Numbered from the stretch's first letter, positions 16,499 to 24,585 are shown. The stretch is DNA of 64,000 nt from DASYLJ01 sp964432595 (GCA_964432595.1 CAYSOF010000031.1:4887-68886); one strand, 5' to 3'. The notes: generated by a model not told the origin, from the sequence alone. Program-made: numbers and translations.

Positions 16499-17728
16499 CT
16501 GCTCGTCTACGTCGCCGGCAAGGACCCGCTCGACGAGCCGGGCGGAGGACACTCGGCCTATGTCCGTGCGTACGCGCGCGCCGCGGTGCGCGCCGGGTAT
16601 CGCCCCCACATCCTCTGCGTCGGGGCGACCGCGGCGACCTACACGGCCGAGTTCGGCGTCGTGCATCGCCTGCGCTCGCCCTTCCGTCCACTCCGCCAGC
16701 TGATGATCCCCGGCCATGCGCCGGTGCTCGCGCGCGGGTTGGCGGCGCTCGGCGCCGGCGCGCCCGGACCCGTCGTGGCGCACGGCTTCGGCGTGTGGGG
16801 CGCAGCCGCCGTGCAGGGATGCGCCCGGCTCCGCCACCGGGGCCGCGTCGCGATTCCCGTCATCGGCTCCTACACGACCTACCGCGTCGAGACGGCCTCG
16901 CTGATCCGGGGGCTGCGCGAGGCGCCCGCCGCCGTGGCGCTGCGCTATCGCGTGCAGGCCGCGTGGGTGCGTGCCGTGGTCCACCGGTGGGAACGCGACG
17001 CGTATCGCCGCGCGGTACGCGTCTTCGTCAACTACGAGGTGATGCGACGGCTCATCCACGCGGAGCACGGACCCGACGTGCGCGTCGAACGGATCGGCTA
17101 CGGGCCCGAGTCGGCGTTCGCGGCTCCGTCCGCCGCAGGTCCGCTGCCGCCCACGCTCGCGACGCTGGAGCCCACGGCCGCGCCGCTCGTCGTCTGCGTC
17201 GCCCGCAACCACTCGCGCAAGGGCGTCGACGTCCTGATCGACGCGCTGGCGCTGGCGCGCGACCGCGGCACGCCACTGCGCGCCTGCCTGATCGGCGGCG
17301 GCCCGTTGCTCGAGCAGAACCGTCGGCGCGCATCGGCCCGTGGGCTCGACGGCTCGGTGATCGTCGCCGGCTACGTGCCCGACGTCGAGCCGTACCTACG
17401 GCATGCCGACGTCTTCGCGCTGCCCTCGCGCGAGGAGCAGAGCGGCGCGCTCGCCATCCTGGAGGCGCTGCGCGTCGGGCTCCCGGTGGTCGCCTCGGCC
17501 GTCGACGGCATCCCGGAGGACGTCGCCGACGAGGAGAGCGCGCTGCTCGTGCCGGCCGACGACCCGGATGCCCTGGCACGAGCGCTCGTCCGCCTCGCGA
17601 CGCACGCCGATCTGCGCCGGAACATCACGGCCGCCGGCGCCCGGCTCTTCGCGACCCGCTTCGCCGCGGACCCGTTCGCCGCGTCCGTCCGGGCCGCCTA
17701 CGAGGCGCTCGGCCTACGCCCGGGCTAA
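16499..17728 (+). CDS. GT4-family glycosyltransferase with no canonical start at its conserved N-terminus
   Basis: The C-terminal half is a typical GT-B fold GT4 domain: LVVCVARNHSRKGVDVLIDAL, ACLIGGGPLLEQ, and the EEQSGALAILEAL loop with the E-x7-E pair. The N-terminal Rossmann strand (LLVYVAGKDPLDEPGGGHS) is encoded immediately after the DegT stop codon. No ATG, GTG or TTG exists in this frame before GTG 16586, which would delete that strand. CTG 16499 is the best guess, giving 409 residues. A sequence error or readthrough are alternatives. The product probably transfers the amino-sugar made by the DegT enzyme, or another sugar, onto an acceptor. Its TAA overlaps the convergent TAG of the next gene. 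Confidence 0.75.
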   Translation: MLVYVAGKDPLDEPGGGHSAYVRAYARAAVRAGYRPHILCVGATAATYTAEFGVVHRLRSPFRPLRQLMIPGHAPVLARGLAALGAGAPGPVVAHGFGVWGAAAVQGCARLRHRGRVAIPVIGSYTTYRVETASLIRGLREAPAAVALRYRVQAAWVRAVVHRWERDAYRRAVRVFVNYEVMRRLIHAEHGPDVRVERIGYGPESAFAAPSAAGPLPPTLATLEPTAAPLVVCVARNHSRKGVDVLIDALALARDRGTPLRACLIGGGPLLEQNRRRASARGLDGSVIVAGYVPDVEPYLRHADVFALPSREEQSGALAILEALRVGLPVVASAVDGIPEDVADEESALLVPADDPDALARALVRLATHADLRRNITAAGARLFATRFAADPFAASVRAAYEALGLRPG

Positions 17729-17967
17729 TTGTTCTTCCGGCTGTACTCGATCCCGGCCTGGACCTGCCCGATCGCGGCGTCGATCAGCTCCAGCGCCTTC
17801 TGCCGGTGGCCGCCCTTGTCCGCGTTCGCCTCCCGAAGCGCTTCGCGCGCCTGGCGCAGCGAGGCGAGCGCCGCCTCCATCTTCGGCTGACCGGCCAGGG
17901 CGTGGGTGGTCAGCACGCCGGCGAGGAACGTGGTCGCCAGCAGCAAACGGTTCGTCGTCTTCCGCAT
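17725..17967 (-). CDS. Small exported helical protein
   Basis: The 80-residue product has a signal peptide (MRKTTNRLLLATTFLAGVLTTHALA) and a mature part of about 54 residues predicted as two helices (MEAALASLRQAREALREA, then KGGHRQKALELIDAAIGQV). The DKGGHR...AI..V..GI pattern recurs in many short exported proteins that I recognise only as hypothetical. It is divergent from the amine dehydrogenase operon and shares its upstream region. A regulatory or structural link is possible but not shown. Confidence 0.7.
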   Translation of the reverse strand: MRKTTNRLLLATTFLAGVLTTHALAGQPKMEAALASLRQAREALREANADKGGHRQKALELIDAAIGQVQAGIEYSRKNN

Positions 17968-17969
17968 GC

Positions 17970-17991
17970 CCGACCGTCTGTCAGCGGTCGG
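17970..17991. promoter_or_regulatory. 7-bp inverted repeat in the divergent promoter region of the amine dehydrogenase operon
   Basis: CCGACCG and CGGTCGG separated by 8 nt lie between the divergent starts at 17967 and 18035. A weak TTGTCC (17997-18002) and CTATAC (18021-18026) could be promoter boxes for the plus-strand operon. Operator function is inferred. Confidence 0.35.
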
Positions 17992-18034
17992 ACGGGTTGT
18001 CCATCCCCGCAAGCGGCATGCTATACGCCGCCGC

Positions 18035-19276
18035 GTGCACGGGGTCGTTCGCTCGCTCGCGGCCGTCGCCGCCCTCGTGGCGGTGGCCGCCACGCCGCTC
18101 CACGCCGCCGAGCCCGAGAGCATCGGCGTCGTGCTGTCGCTGCCCGAGACGCCGGGCCCGCACGCGTTCTGGCAGAGCGATGCGCTGCTGAAGCGCACCG
18201 CGCTCTTCGACGGCGACAGCGGCCGCATGCTCGGCACCATCAACTCCGGGACGGCCGGCGTCGGCTTCGTCATCTACCCGCTGATCTCGCCCGACCACCG
18301 CGAGATCTACATCGCCGAGAGCTACTACTCGCGCGGCGTCCGCGGCGACCGCACCGACGTCGTGACGGTCTACGACGGCCGCACGCTGACGCCGCTGGCC
18401 GAGGTCGGCATCCCACCGAAGCGCGCCGAGTACTTCCCCGGCAATGCCGCGAGCGCGCTCTCCGACGACGGCCGCTTCATGGCGGTCTTCAACCTAACGC
18501 CGCTCACGTCCGTGTCCATCGTCGACGTGAAGGCACGGACGTTCGTCGCCGAGGTGCCGACGCCGGGCTGCAGCCTGGTATTTGCCGCCGGCAACCGCCG
18601 CTTCTTCATGCTGTGCGCGAACGGCGCCACGCTGAACATCGGCCTCGACGAGGCGGGCGCGGCGACGGTCACCCGCAGCGCGCCGTTCTTCAAGCCACTC
18701 GAGGACCCCGTCACCGAGAAGGCCGTGCGGCGCGGCAACGAGTGGCTCTTCGTGTCGTTCGCCGGCGTGATCCATCCCGTCGACGTGTCCGGCGAGACGC
18801 TCGCCTTCGGCGAGCCGTGGCCGCTGCTCGACGACGCGGACCGCGCCGCGAATTGGCGCGTCGGCGGACTCCAGCATCTCGCGGTTCACGAGAAGTCGGG
18901 ACGGCTCTACGTGCTGATGCACCAGGGCGGTCCGGACACCCACAAGGATCCCGGCACCGAGGTATGGGGGTACGACATCGCGAGCCGCCGCCGGGTGCAG
19001 ACCATCCCCGTCGCCAACCCGCTCGTCAGCTTCATCTCGCTGACGAGCGCGCTCGACCCAACGTCCACGAGCGGCAGTATCTCGCGCTGGGCGCTCGAGA
19101 AGGCGCTCCCGCATCCCGGCATCGAGCGCATCCTGGTCACGCAGGACGATCAGCCGGTCCTCGTCGCCGGCGCGTCGATGCCGCCGGCGATCGTCATCCA
19201 CGACGCGATCAGCGGCGAGATGCTGCGCGAGATCGCCGAGCCCGGGCTGGCGGGCACGTTGCTCTTCGCGCCCTGA
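18035..19276 (+). CDS. mauB: TTQ amine dehydrogenase heavy (large) subunit
   Basis: The 413-residue exported beta-propeller protein matches the large subunit of methylamine/aromatic amine dehydrogenases: PESIGVVLSLPETPGPHAFW, SPDHREIYIAESYYSRGVRG, RAEYFPGNAASALSDDGRF, RLYVLMHQGGPDTHKDPGTE and the C-terminal DAISGEMLREI. In known enzymes it forms an alpha2-beta2 tetramer in the periplasm, with the TTQ-bearing small subunit encoded here by the 20403-20957 gene. The start is GTG 18035, giving a signal peptide (VVRSLAAVAALVAVAATPLHAA). No ATG is available in frame. Whether the substrate is methylamine, tyramine or another primary amine cannot be told from this chain. The aau name would fit equally. 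Confidence 0.85.
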   Translation: MHGVVRSLAAVAALVAVAATPLHAAEPESIGVVLSLPETPGPHAFWQSDALLKRTALFDGDSGRMLGTINSGTAGVGFVIYPLISPDHREIYIAESYYSRGVRGDRTDVVTVYDGRTLTPLAEVGIPPKRAEYFPGNAASALSDDGRFMAVFNLTPLTSVSIVDVKARTFVAEVPTPGCSLVFAAGNRRFFMLCANGATLNIGLDEAGAATVTRSAPFFKPLEDPVTEKAVRRGNEWLFVSFAGVIHPVDVSGETLAFGEPWPLLDDADRAANWRVGGLQHLAVHEKSGRLYVLMHQGGPDTHKDPGTEVWGYDIASRRRVQTIPVANPLVSFISLTSALDPTSTSGSISRWALEKALPHPGIERILVTQDDQPVLVAGASMPPAIVIHDAISGEMLREIAEPGLAGTLLFAP

Positions 19277-19279
19277 ACG

Positions 19280-19792
19280 ATGGACCCCGTCCTGCACCTC
19301 GCGTTGCGCGTTCCGCTGGCGCTGCTGTTCGCCGCCGCCGCCGTCCACAAGCTGCGCGACCCGACCGCGTTCCGCGCGGCGCTGGGCGCGTATCGCCTCG
19401 TGCCGCCGTGGTGCGCGCCCGCGATCGTCGCGCTCGAGGTGCTCGTCGCCGTCGCCCTGTGCGTGCCCGGGCGCCTCGGTCCCGTGGCCGCCGCCGCGCT
19501 GCTCCTCGCGTACGCCGCCGCGATCGCCGTGAACCTCGTGCGCGGGCGTCGCGACATCGACTGCGGGTGCGCGGGACCGTCCGCGCGGCGGCCGATCGGC
19601 TGGAGCCTCGTCGCCCGCAACGCGGTCCTCGCCGGGCTCGCCTGCGGCGGTCTCACCGCCATCGAGACCCGGCCCCTGCATTGGATCGACGCGGTCACCG
19701 TCGTCGCCGCCACGCTCGTCGCGTCCGCGCTCTACGCCGCGGCCGATCGCCTCCTGGCGCTCGCGCCACGCGCACGCGGAGCCGCCGCATGA
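19280..19792 (+). CDS. mauE: MauE-like membrane protein for amine dehydrogenase maturation
   Basis: The 170-residue protein has four to five transmembrane helices and the MauE signature: ALLFAAAAVHKLRDPTAFRAAL near the start and the vicinal-cysteine motif DIDCGCAGPSARRPIGWSLVARN. Known MauE proteins act with MauD to form the six disulfides of the small subunit, possibly as a membrane redox partner similar to DsbD. It starts 3 bp after mauB and overlaps mauD by 4 bp (ATGA), which indicates translational coupling. Confidence 0.85.
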   Translation: MDPVLHLALRVPLALLFAAAAVHKLRDPTAFRAALGAYRLVPPWCAPAIVALEVLVAVALCVPGRLGPVAAAALLLAYAAAIAVNLVRGRRDIDCGCAGPSARRPIGWSLVARNAVLAGLACGGLTAIETRPLHWIDAVTVVAATLVASALYAAADRLLALAPRARGAAA

Positions 19793-20403
19793 TGCACGCG
19801 CTCGTGATCTCGAACGTCGTCCTGTGGATCGCGGTGGTGGTCCTGGCGGCCGTCGTCGTCGCGCTGACCCGCCAGATCGGCGTCCTCTACGAACGCGTCG
19901 CCCCCGCGGGCGCGCTCACGATGGGACGAGGGCCGGTCGTCGGCGAGGCCGCGCCGGTCGTGCCGGTCGACGATCTGGCCGGCACGCACCGTCGGCTCGG
20001 CGCACCCTGCGGCGACGGGCGCAGCACCCTGCTCTTCTTCCTCTCGCCCACGTGTCCCGTCTGCAAGACACTGCTCCCGGTGCTGCGCTCGGCGGCGCGC
20101 AGCGAGGCGGCGTGGCTCGACGTCGTCCTGGCCAGCGACGGCCCGCGCGCCGAGCACGAGGCGTTCGTCGTCGCCGAGCGGCTCGGCGACTTCCCCTACG
20201 TGCTGTCGCCGATGCTCGGCATGACGTGGCACGTCGAGAAGCTGCCGTTTGCGGCACTCGTCGACGGCGACGGCGTGGTGCGCGCGAAGGGGCTCGTCAA
20301 CACGCGCGAGCACCTCGAGAGCCTGTTCGAGGCGAAGGAGCGCGGCGTCGCGTCGATCCAGGACTGGGCGGCCTCGCGGCCGGATCGCACGGAGGTGGCC
20401 TGA
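19789..20403 (+). CDS. mauD: MauD-like membrane-anchored thioredoxin-fold protein
   Basis: The 204-residue protein has an N-terminal membrane anchor (residues 5-28) and a periplasmic thioredoxin-like domain with CPVC in FFLSPTCPVCKTLLPVL, as in MauD and AauD. It supports disulfide formation in the TTQ small subunit. The pair of ATG codons at 19789 and 19792 both fit; the first overlaps the mauE stop. Its own stop overlaps the mauA start (TGATG). Confidence 0.85.
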   Translation: MMHALVISNVVLWIAVVVLAAVVVALTRQIGVLYERVAPAGALTMGRGPVVGEAAPVVPVDDLAGTHRRLGAPCGDGRSTLLFFLSPTCPVCKTLLPVLRSAARSEAAWLDVVLASDGPRAEHEAFVVAERLGDFPYVLSPMLGMTWHVEKLPFAALVDGDGVVRAKGLVNTREHLESLFEAKERGVASIQDWAASRPDRTEVA

Positions 20404-20957
20404 TGGATGCGCGACACTGGATCGACCGCTGGGTGGAGCGCGGCGCCCGTCAGCTCGCACGCCGCACGTCGCGACGCAGCCTCCTCGCGCGCGCCGGCGC
20501 CGCGATCGTCGGCGGCATGGCGTTCCCGCTGCTGCCCGTCGCCCGCGCCGCGGACGACGACTCCCGCGTGCCGCCGCCGAGCGACGACGACCTGCCCGCC
20601 ACCACCGGCGACCCCTCGAACTGCAGCTACTGGCGCCACTGCGCGATCGACGGCTTCCTCTGCTCGTGCTGCGGCGGCACGCAGAGCGCGTGTCCGCCGG
20701 GCACCGAGATGTCACCGGTGACGTGGATCGGCACGTGCCGGCATCCCGGCGACGGCCGCGACTACATCATCTCGTACAACGACTGCTGCGGAGCGTCGCT
20801 GTGCATGCGCTGCAAGTGCACGCGCACCGAGGGCGAGCGGCCCGTCTACCACACGTCGAAGAACAACGACCTGCTGTGGTGTTTCGGCACCAAGAGCCGG
20901 GCGGTCCACTGCTCGGTCGCCGTCGTCATCGGCGTCGCGACGAAGCCGGCGTCGTGA
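20403..20957 (+). CDS. mauA: TTQ amine dehydrogenase small (catalytic) subunit precursor
   Basis: The 184-residue precursor begins with a twin-arginine signal (TSRRSLLARAG, hydrophobic stretch, ARAA). The mature part is Cys-dense, with about twelve cysteines, and has CSYWRHCAIDGFLCSCCGG as in known small subunits. The TTQ-forming tryptophans are recognisable as Trp108 in VTWIGTC and Trp159 in LLWCFGT. The catalytic-base Asp is probably Asp127 in SYNDCCG, and Asp83 in AIDG matches a second conserved acid. It oxidizes a primary amine to an aldehyde plus ammonia and passes electrons to a periplasmic carrier. The GGG...CSCC region resembles the aromatic amine type, but the substrate is unproven. 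Confidence 0.9.
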   Translation: MDARHWIDRWVERGARQLARRTSRRSLLARAGAAIVGGMAFPLLPVARAADDDSRVPPPSDDDLPATTGDPSNCSYWRHCAIDGFLCSCCGGTQSACPPGTEMSPVTWIGTCRHPGDGRDYIISYNDCCGASLCMRCKCTRTEGERPVYHTSKNNDLLWCFGTKSRAVHCSVAVVIGVATKPAS

Positions 20958-21382
20958 TCCGGCGTGCCCTCCTGCTCGTCACGTTGGTCGTCGGCACCGC
21001 GCCGGCCGCCAGCGGTCCCGAGCTCGACTGGGTGCTCGAGTGTCAGGGGTGTCACCGCCGCGACGGTAGCGGCACGCCGGGCAGCGTTCCGGCGATTCGC
21101 GACAGCGTCGCCGGCTTCCTGCACGTGCCGGGCGGGCGCGAGTACCTCGTCCAGGTCCCGGGAGTCGCCCAGGCGCCGCTCGACGACGCGCAGCTCGCCG
21201 GGGTCGTCAACTGGATGTTGACCCGATTCGACGCCGCGGCGGTGCCGAAGGACTTCGTTCCATACACCGCGGCCGAAGTGGCGACGCTGCGTCTGACTCC
21301 GCTCGTCGACCCGGAATCCGTGCGCCGGAAGCTCGTCGCGGAGATCCCGTCGACCGTCCGCGCCGCGCAGCCGCCGCACTGA
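20954..21382 (+). CDS. Exported monoheme c-type cytochrome of the amine dehydrogenase operon
   Basis: The 142-residue protein has a signal peptide (RRALLLVTLVVGTAPAASG) and one heme motif, CQGCH, at about residues 30-34. A single Met at the end of VVNWMLTRF could be the distal ligand. GTG 20954 overlaps the mauA stop (GTGA), so it is translated with the dehydrogenase. It is a plausible electron acceptor for the enzyme or a helper in TTQ formation. Aromatic amine dehydrogenase operons also carry a small periplasmic monoheme cytochrome after the small-subunit gene. Confidence 0.8.
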   Translation: MIRRALLLVTLVVGTAPAASGPELDWVLECQGCHRRDGSGTPGSVPAIRDSVAGFLHVPGGREYLVQVPGVAQAPLDDAQLAGVVNWMLTRFDAAAVPKDFVPYTAAEVATLRLTPLVDPESVRRKLVAEIPSTVRAAQPPH

Positions 21383-21448
21383 CCCATCCGCCGGACGTCC
21401 TTCCGACGCCCCGCCGCCCGTGCGATACCCGCCCCGGGAGGGCCGCTC

Positions 21449-22648
21449 ATGACACGCGCAAAGCTCGAGATCGCCGACGTACTCGCCGACCCCTTCGCCG
21501 CGCTCGCGAAGGCGCGCGCGACGGGCGACCTGGTGGATCTCGACGGGACGTCGAACGGCGGCGTGGGCGTCATGCGTCACGAAGCCGTGCGCTCGCTGCT
21601 CGCGAACGGCGCGCTCCGCGCCAACTTCAGCGAGTTCCTCCAGGCCTTCGGCGTCTCGGGCGGACCCTTCTTCGAGTGGATGGCCATCTCGCCGCTGAAC
21701 CACGACGGTCCCGAGCACCAGCGCTGGCGTGCCCTCATGTCGCGCACGTTCACCCCCCGCAGCGTCGAGCGTCTCCGCCCGTTCCTGCGCTCCGCCGCCC
21801 ACGAGCTGATCGACGGCTTCGCCGCGCGCGGCGCTTGCGAGTTCATGGCCGAGTTCGCCGATCCGTTCCCGTCACTCGGCCTCTGCGAGCTGATCGGCGT
21901 CCCGACCGTGGATCGCGACCGCTTCCGCGGCTGGGCCAACACGATCGGGCTCGGGTTCAGCCCGCTCGTCTCCATGCACATCGCCGAGGTCGACGCTGCG
22001 CTGCTGGCGCTGGTCGACTACACCGGCGAGCTCGCCGCGAGGCGGCGGGCCGAGCCGCAGGACGACCTCGTCACGCGCATCGCGAAGGCGGGCGACGAGG
22101 ACGGCTGGAGCGACATGCAGATCCGCGGCTTCATCGCCGGGCTGGTTTTCGCCGGGCACGAGACGACGAAGACGCAGCTCGGCTGGACGATCGCCGTCCT
22201 CGCCGAACGCCCCGACCTGTGGGACGCGGTCGGCGAGGGTCGCATCGCCCCCGCGCCGATGATCGAGGAGGTCATGCGCTACCGGTCCGCCGTCACGGGC
22301 GTCGGGCGCGCGGCCACCGCGCCGATCACCGTCGGCGACGACCGCATCGAAGCGGGTCAGCAGGTCTTCCTGTCGCTGTGGAGCGCCGACCACGACGGCG
22401 CGGTCTACCCGCACGCCGATCGGCTCGACCCGGCGCAGGCCGAGGCGAATCCGCACCTCGCCTTCGGACACGGGGCGCATCACTGCCTCGGCGCGGCCCT
22501 CGCCCGCGCCGAGCTACAGGACGCCCTCGCCGCGCTGACGTCGCGGATCTCCTGCCCCACGGTCGGCCCCGACGCCGTCTGGAAGCCGCCCGTCGGCATC
22601 AACGGCCCCGAACGGCTGCCGATCACCTTTGCGCCGCGCGGGCAATGA
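21449..22648 (+). CDS. Cytochrome P450
   Basis: The 399-residue soluble bacterial P450 has the I-helix AGHETT (235-240), the ExxR motif EEVMRYR (E274, R277) and the heme loop FGHGAHHCLGAALAR with the thiolate Cys346. The heme-loop HHC sequence and overall length fit class I enzymes that need a separate ferredoxin and reductase; neither is adjacent. It starts 66 bp after the cytochrome c gene and could be in the same transcript, but no functional link to amine oxidation is evident. The substrate is unknown. Confidence 0.9.
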   Translation: MTRAKLEIADVLADPFAALAKARATGDLVDLDGTSNGGVGVMRHEAVRSLLANGALRANFSEFLQAFGVSGGPFFEWMAISPLNHDGPEHQRWRALMSRTFTPRSVERLRPFLRSAAHELIDGFAARGACEFMAEFADPFPSLGLCELIGVPTVDRDRFRGWANTIGLGFSPLVSMHIAEVDAALLALVDYTGELAARRRAEPQDDLVTRIAKAGDEDGWSDMQIRGFIAGLVFAGHETTKTQLGWTIAVLAERPDLWDAVGEGRIAPAPMIEEVMRYRSAVTGVGRAATAPITVGDDRIEAGQQVFLSLWSADHDGAVYPHADRLDPAQAEANPHLAFGHGAHHCLGAALARAELQDALAALTSRISCPTVGPDAVWKPPVGINGPERLPITFAPRGQ

Positions 22649-22682
22649 GAGACCGCCCCAAGACTTCGTCTCGGTCGGTCTC
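22649..22682. terminator. Bidirectional hairpin terminator (same core as 9745-9771)
   Basis: GAGACCG pairs with CGGTCTC around an inner AGAC-TTC-GTCT stem. It sits between the convergent P450 and UbiB-like genes. The 17-bp core CCAAGACTTCGTCTCGG is identical to that of the terminator at 9745-9771. Confidence 0.7.
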
Positions 22683-24392
22683 CTAGCTGCGCCGGAGCAG
22701 CTTCATGATCTCGGCCACGCGGACGGGACGCCCGCGGCCGAGCACGTGCCACCAGAGCAGCGTCGTCCAGCCCGACACCGCCATCACGAGGCAGAACACG
22801 AAGAGCGCGCTGCGCAGGTCGAGGCGGGCCTCCGCGGGCACGAGCAGCGCCGCGCAGATCGACAGCGCCGACGCGAAGCCGGTCAGTGACAGCCGGCTCG
22901 CGAGCTGATGGATGCGGAGCGGCAGCTCGTCGAGCGCGGGCGACACCGCGCGCACCTGGAGATTGCCCGTCTCGACGTCCTGGAGGAGCTGCTCGAGCTG
23001 CGCCGGCAGCCCGCGCAGCAGGCTGCCCATTCCGGTCGCCCCCGTCATGGCGTCGGAGAGAAGCCGCGTCGGCGACCACCGGTTCGCCACCAGCCGCTCC
23101 ACGACCGGTCGCGCGATGGCCACGAGGTCGACGTGCGGATGGTACGCGCGGATGATGCCTTCGAGCGTGGCGGTGGCCTTCGTGAGAATCGCGTACTCCG
23201 GCGCGAGCTTGATGCGGAACCGGTTCGCGGCCGAGCCGAACGCCTCCGCGAACCCGCTCGAGTCGACGTCCTCGATCGACGTGGCCGAGAGATACGTCGT
23301 CCGGATGCGCGACACCTCCGCGCGCAGGTCGGCCAGGCTCACCCGCTGCGTGGACGTGCCCATGCGAAGCAGGACGCGCGCGATGCTCGCGTCGTCGCCG
23401 AGGATCAACGCGAGGATCAGCGTGATCAGGTCCTCGCGCTGGGACGCGTCGAGCCGGCCGGCGAGGCCGAAGTCGATGAGACACACCGTCCCGTCGCGGA
23501 CGAGCACGTTCCCGGGATGCGGGTCGCCGTGGAAGAACCCGTCGACGAAGACCTGGCGGACCGCGGCGTGGATGAGCTCCTCGACCGCCTGCTTCGCGGC
23601 GTCGCTGTTCGGCTCGAGGCTGCGCAGCGACCGGCCGGGGAAGAACTCCATCGCGAGGACGGTGCGGCAGCTGTACTCGCGAAAGGGGCGCGGCACGACG
23701 AGGGCCCGCGCCGGGTCGAGCAGCCGGCGCGCCGTCTCGAGGTTCTCCAGCTCGGACGTGAAGTCGAGCTCGCGGAGCAGGCCCTTCTCGAACTCGACGA
23801 TCACCTCGGAGACCGCCGCGAGCTGCATCTCGTCGATGCCGGTCTCGAGCGCGCGCGCCGCGAGATACAGGAGATCGAGGTCGCCGCGCAGCACGCGCTC
23901 GATCCCCGGCCGCTGGACCTTCACGACGAGCTGCGTCCCGTCGCGCGCCGTCGCTCGATGGGTCTGCGCGATCGAGGCGGTCCCGAGCGGACGCTCCTCG
24001 AACGTCGAGAACGTCTCCTCGAGCCGCTGCCCGAGGCCCACTTCGACGACGTCGCGGACCGCGGCGAACGGCACCTCCGGCGCGTTGTCCTGCAGCGACT
24101 CCAGCGCGGCGATGTACTCCGCCGGCAGCAGGTCGCGGCGGATCGACAGGACCTGGCCGAGCTTGATGAACGTCGGGCCGAGGTCGGCGAGCAGCCGGGC
24201 GAAGCGCACCGCCTGGCTGCTCGTGGCGTCGGTGACCCCGTCGGTCGCGCCGCCGCGGCCGACGAGCGCGCCGAACCCGTGCCGGACGAGCGTCGCGGTG
24301 ACCTGCGTCAGCCGTTCGATGTCACGGGCGGCGATGCCCAGCAGCGAGTCGCGTCGATCCTGGTCGGACAGTGTCGGCCCCCGCGCCCCCAT
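22683..24392 (-). CDS. ABC1/AarF/UbiB-family atypical kinase
   Basis: The 569-residue protein has the UbiB fold: FIKLGQVLSIRRDLLP (KxGQ motif), GTASIAQTHRATARDG, VFVDGFFHGDPHPGNVLV (catalytic loop) and LIDFGLAGRL (DFG-like). Two C-terminal transmembrane helices (FASALSICAALLVPA and LFVFCLVMAVSGWTTLLWW) anchor it to the membrane. UbiB-family proteins bind ATP and support ubiquinone or other isoprenoid-lipid biosynthesis. The start at 24392 lies 32 bp past a short lipoprotein reading frame on the same strand. Confidence 0.9.
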   Translation of the reverse strand: MGARGPTLSDQDRRDSLLGIAARDIERLTQVTATLVRHGFGALVGRGGATDGVTDATSSQAVRFARLLADLGPTFIKLGQVLSIRRDLLPAEYIAALESLQDNAPEVPFAAVRDVVEVGLGQRLEETFSTFEERPLGTASIAQTHRATARDGTQLVVKVQRPGIERVLRGDLDLLYLAARALETGIDEMQLAAVSEVIVEFEKGLLRELDFTSELENLETARRLLDPARALVVPRPFREYSCRTVLAMEFFPGRSLRSLEPNSDAAKQAVEELIHAAVRQVFVDGFFHGDPHPGNVLVRDGTVCLIDFGLAGRLDASQREDLITLILALILGDDASIARVLLRMGTSTQRVSLADLRAEVSRIRTTYLSATSIEDVDSSGFAEAFGSAANRFRIKLAPEYAILTKATATLEGIIRAYHPHVDLVAIARPVVERLVANRWSPTRLLSDAMTGATGMGSLLRGLPAQLEQLLQDVETGNLQVRAVSPALDELPLRIHQLASRLSLTGFASALSICAALLVPAEARLDLRSALFVFCLVMAVSGWTTLLWWHVLGRGRPVRVAEIMKLLRRS

Positions 24393-24423
24393 AGCACGAA
24401 AGGCGGCCGACCGAGCGACCCGG

Positions 24424-24585
24424 CTACGACGGCGGCCGCACGTTCGCGAGCAGCCGGTTCACGACGATGACTTTGGCATTGCGCTCGATGCAGACGCGCT
24501 CGAGCGGGCGGTCGACCGGCGTGACCTGCACGCTGGTGCATCCCGCGGCCACCGCGAGCACGGCCGGCCCAACGAGCCGCCTCAC
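24424..24585 (-). CDS. Short, probably truncated lipoprotein
   Basis: A 53-codon frame starts with GTG 24585 inside the stop of the upstream radical SAM gene (GTGA overlap). It encodes RRLVGPAVLAVAAGC, a clear lipoprotein signal and lipobox. The short mature part contains RVCIERNAKVIVVNRLLANV, which resembles the beginning of longer Sbal_3080-type lipoproteins, then ends abruptly. It may be a decayed gene or a genuinely tiny lipoprotein. I see no continuation in the other frames. Confidence 0.5.
   Translation of the reverse strand: MRRLVGPAVLAVAAGCTSVQVTPVDRPLERVCIERNAKVIVVNRLLANVRPPS

Noticed and set aside
14968..19788. A very long plus-strand frame preceding mauD
   Set aside because: It covers several real genes in a different frame; only its last part (from 19789) is the MauD-like protein.
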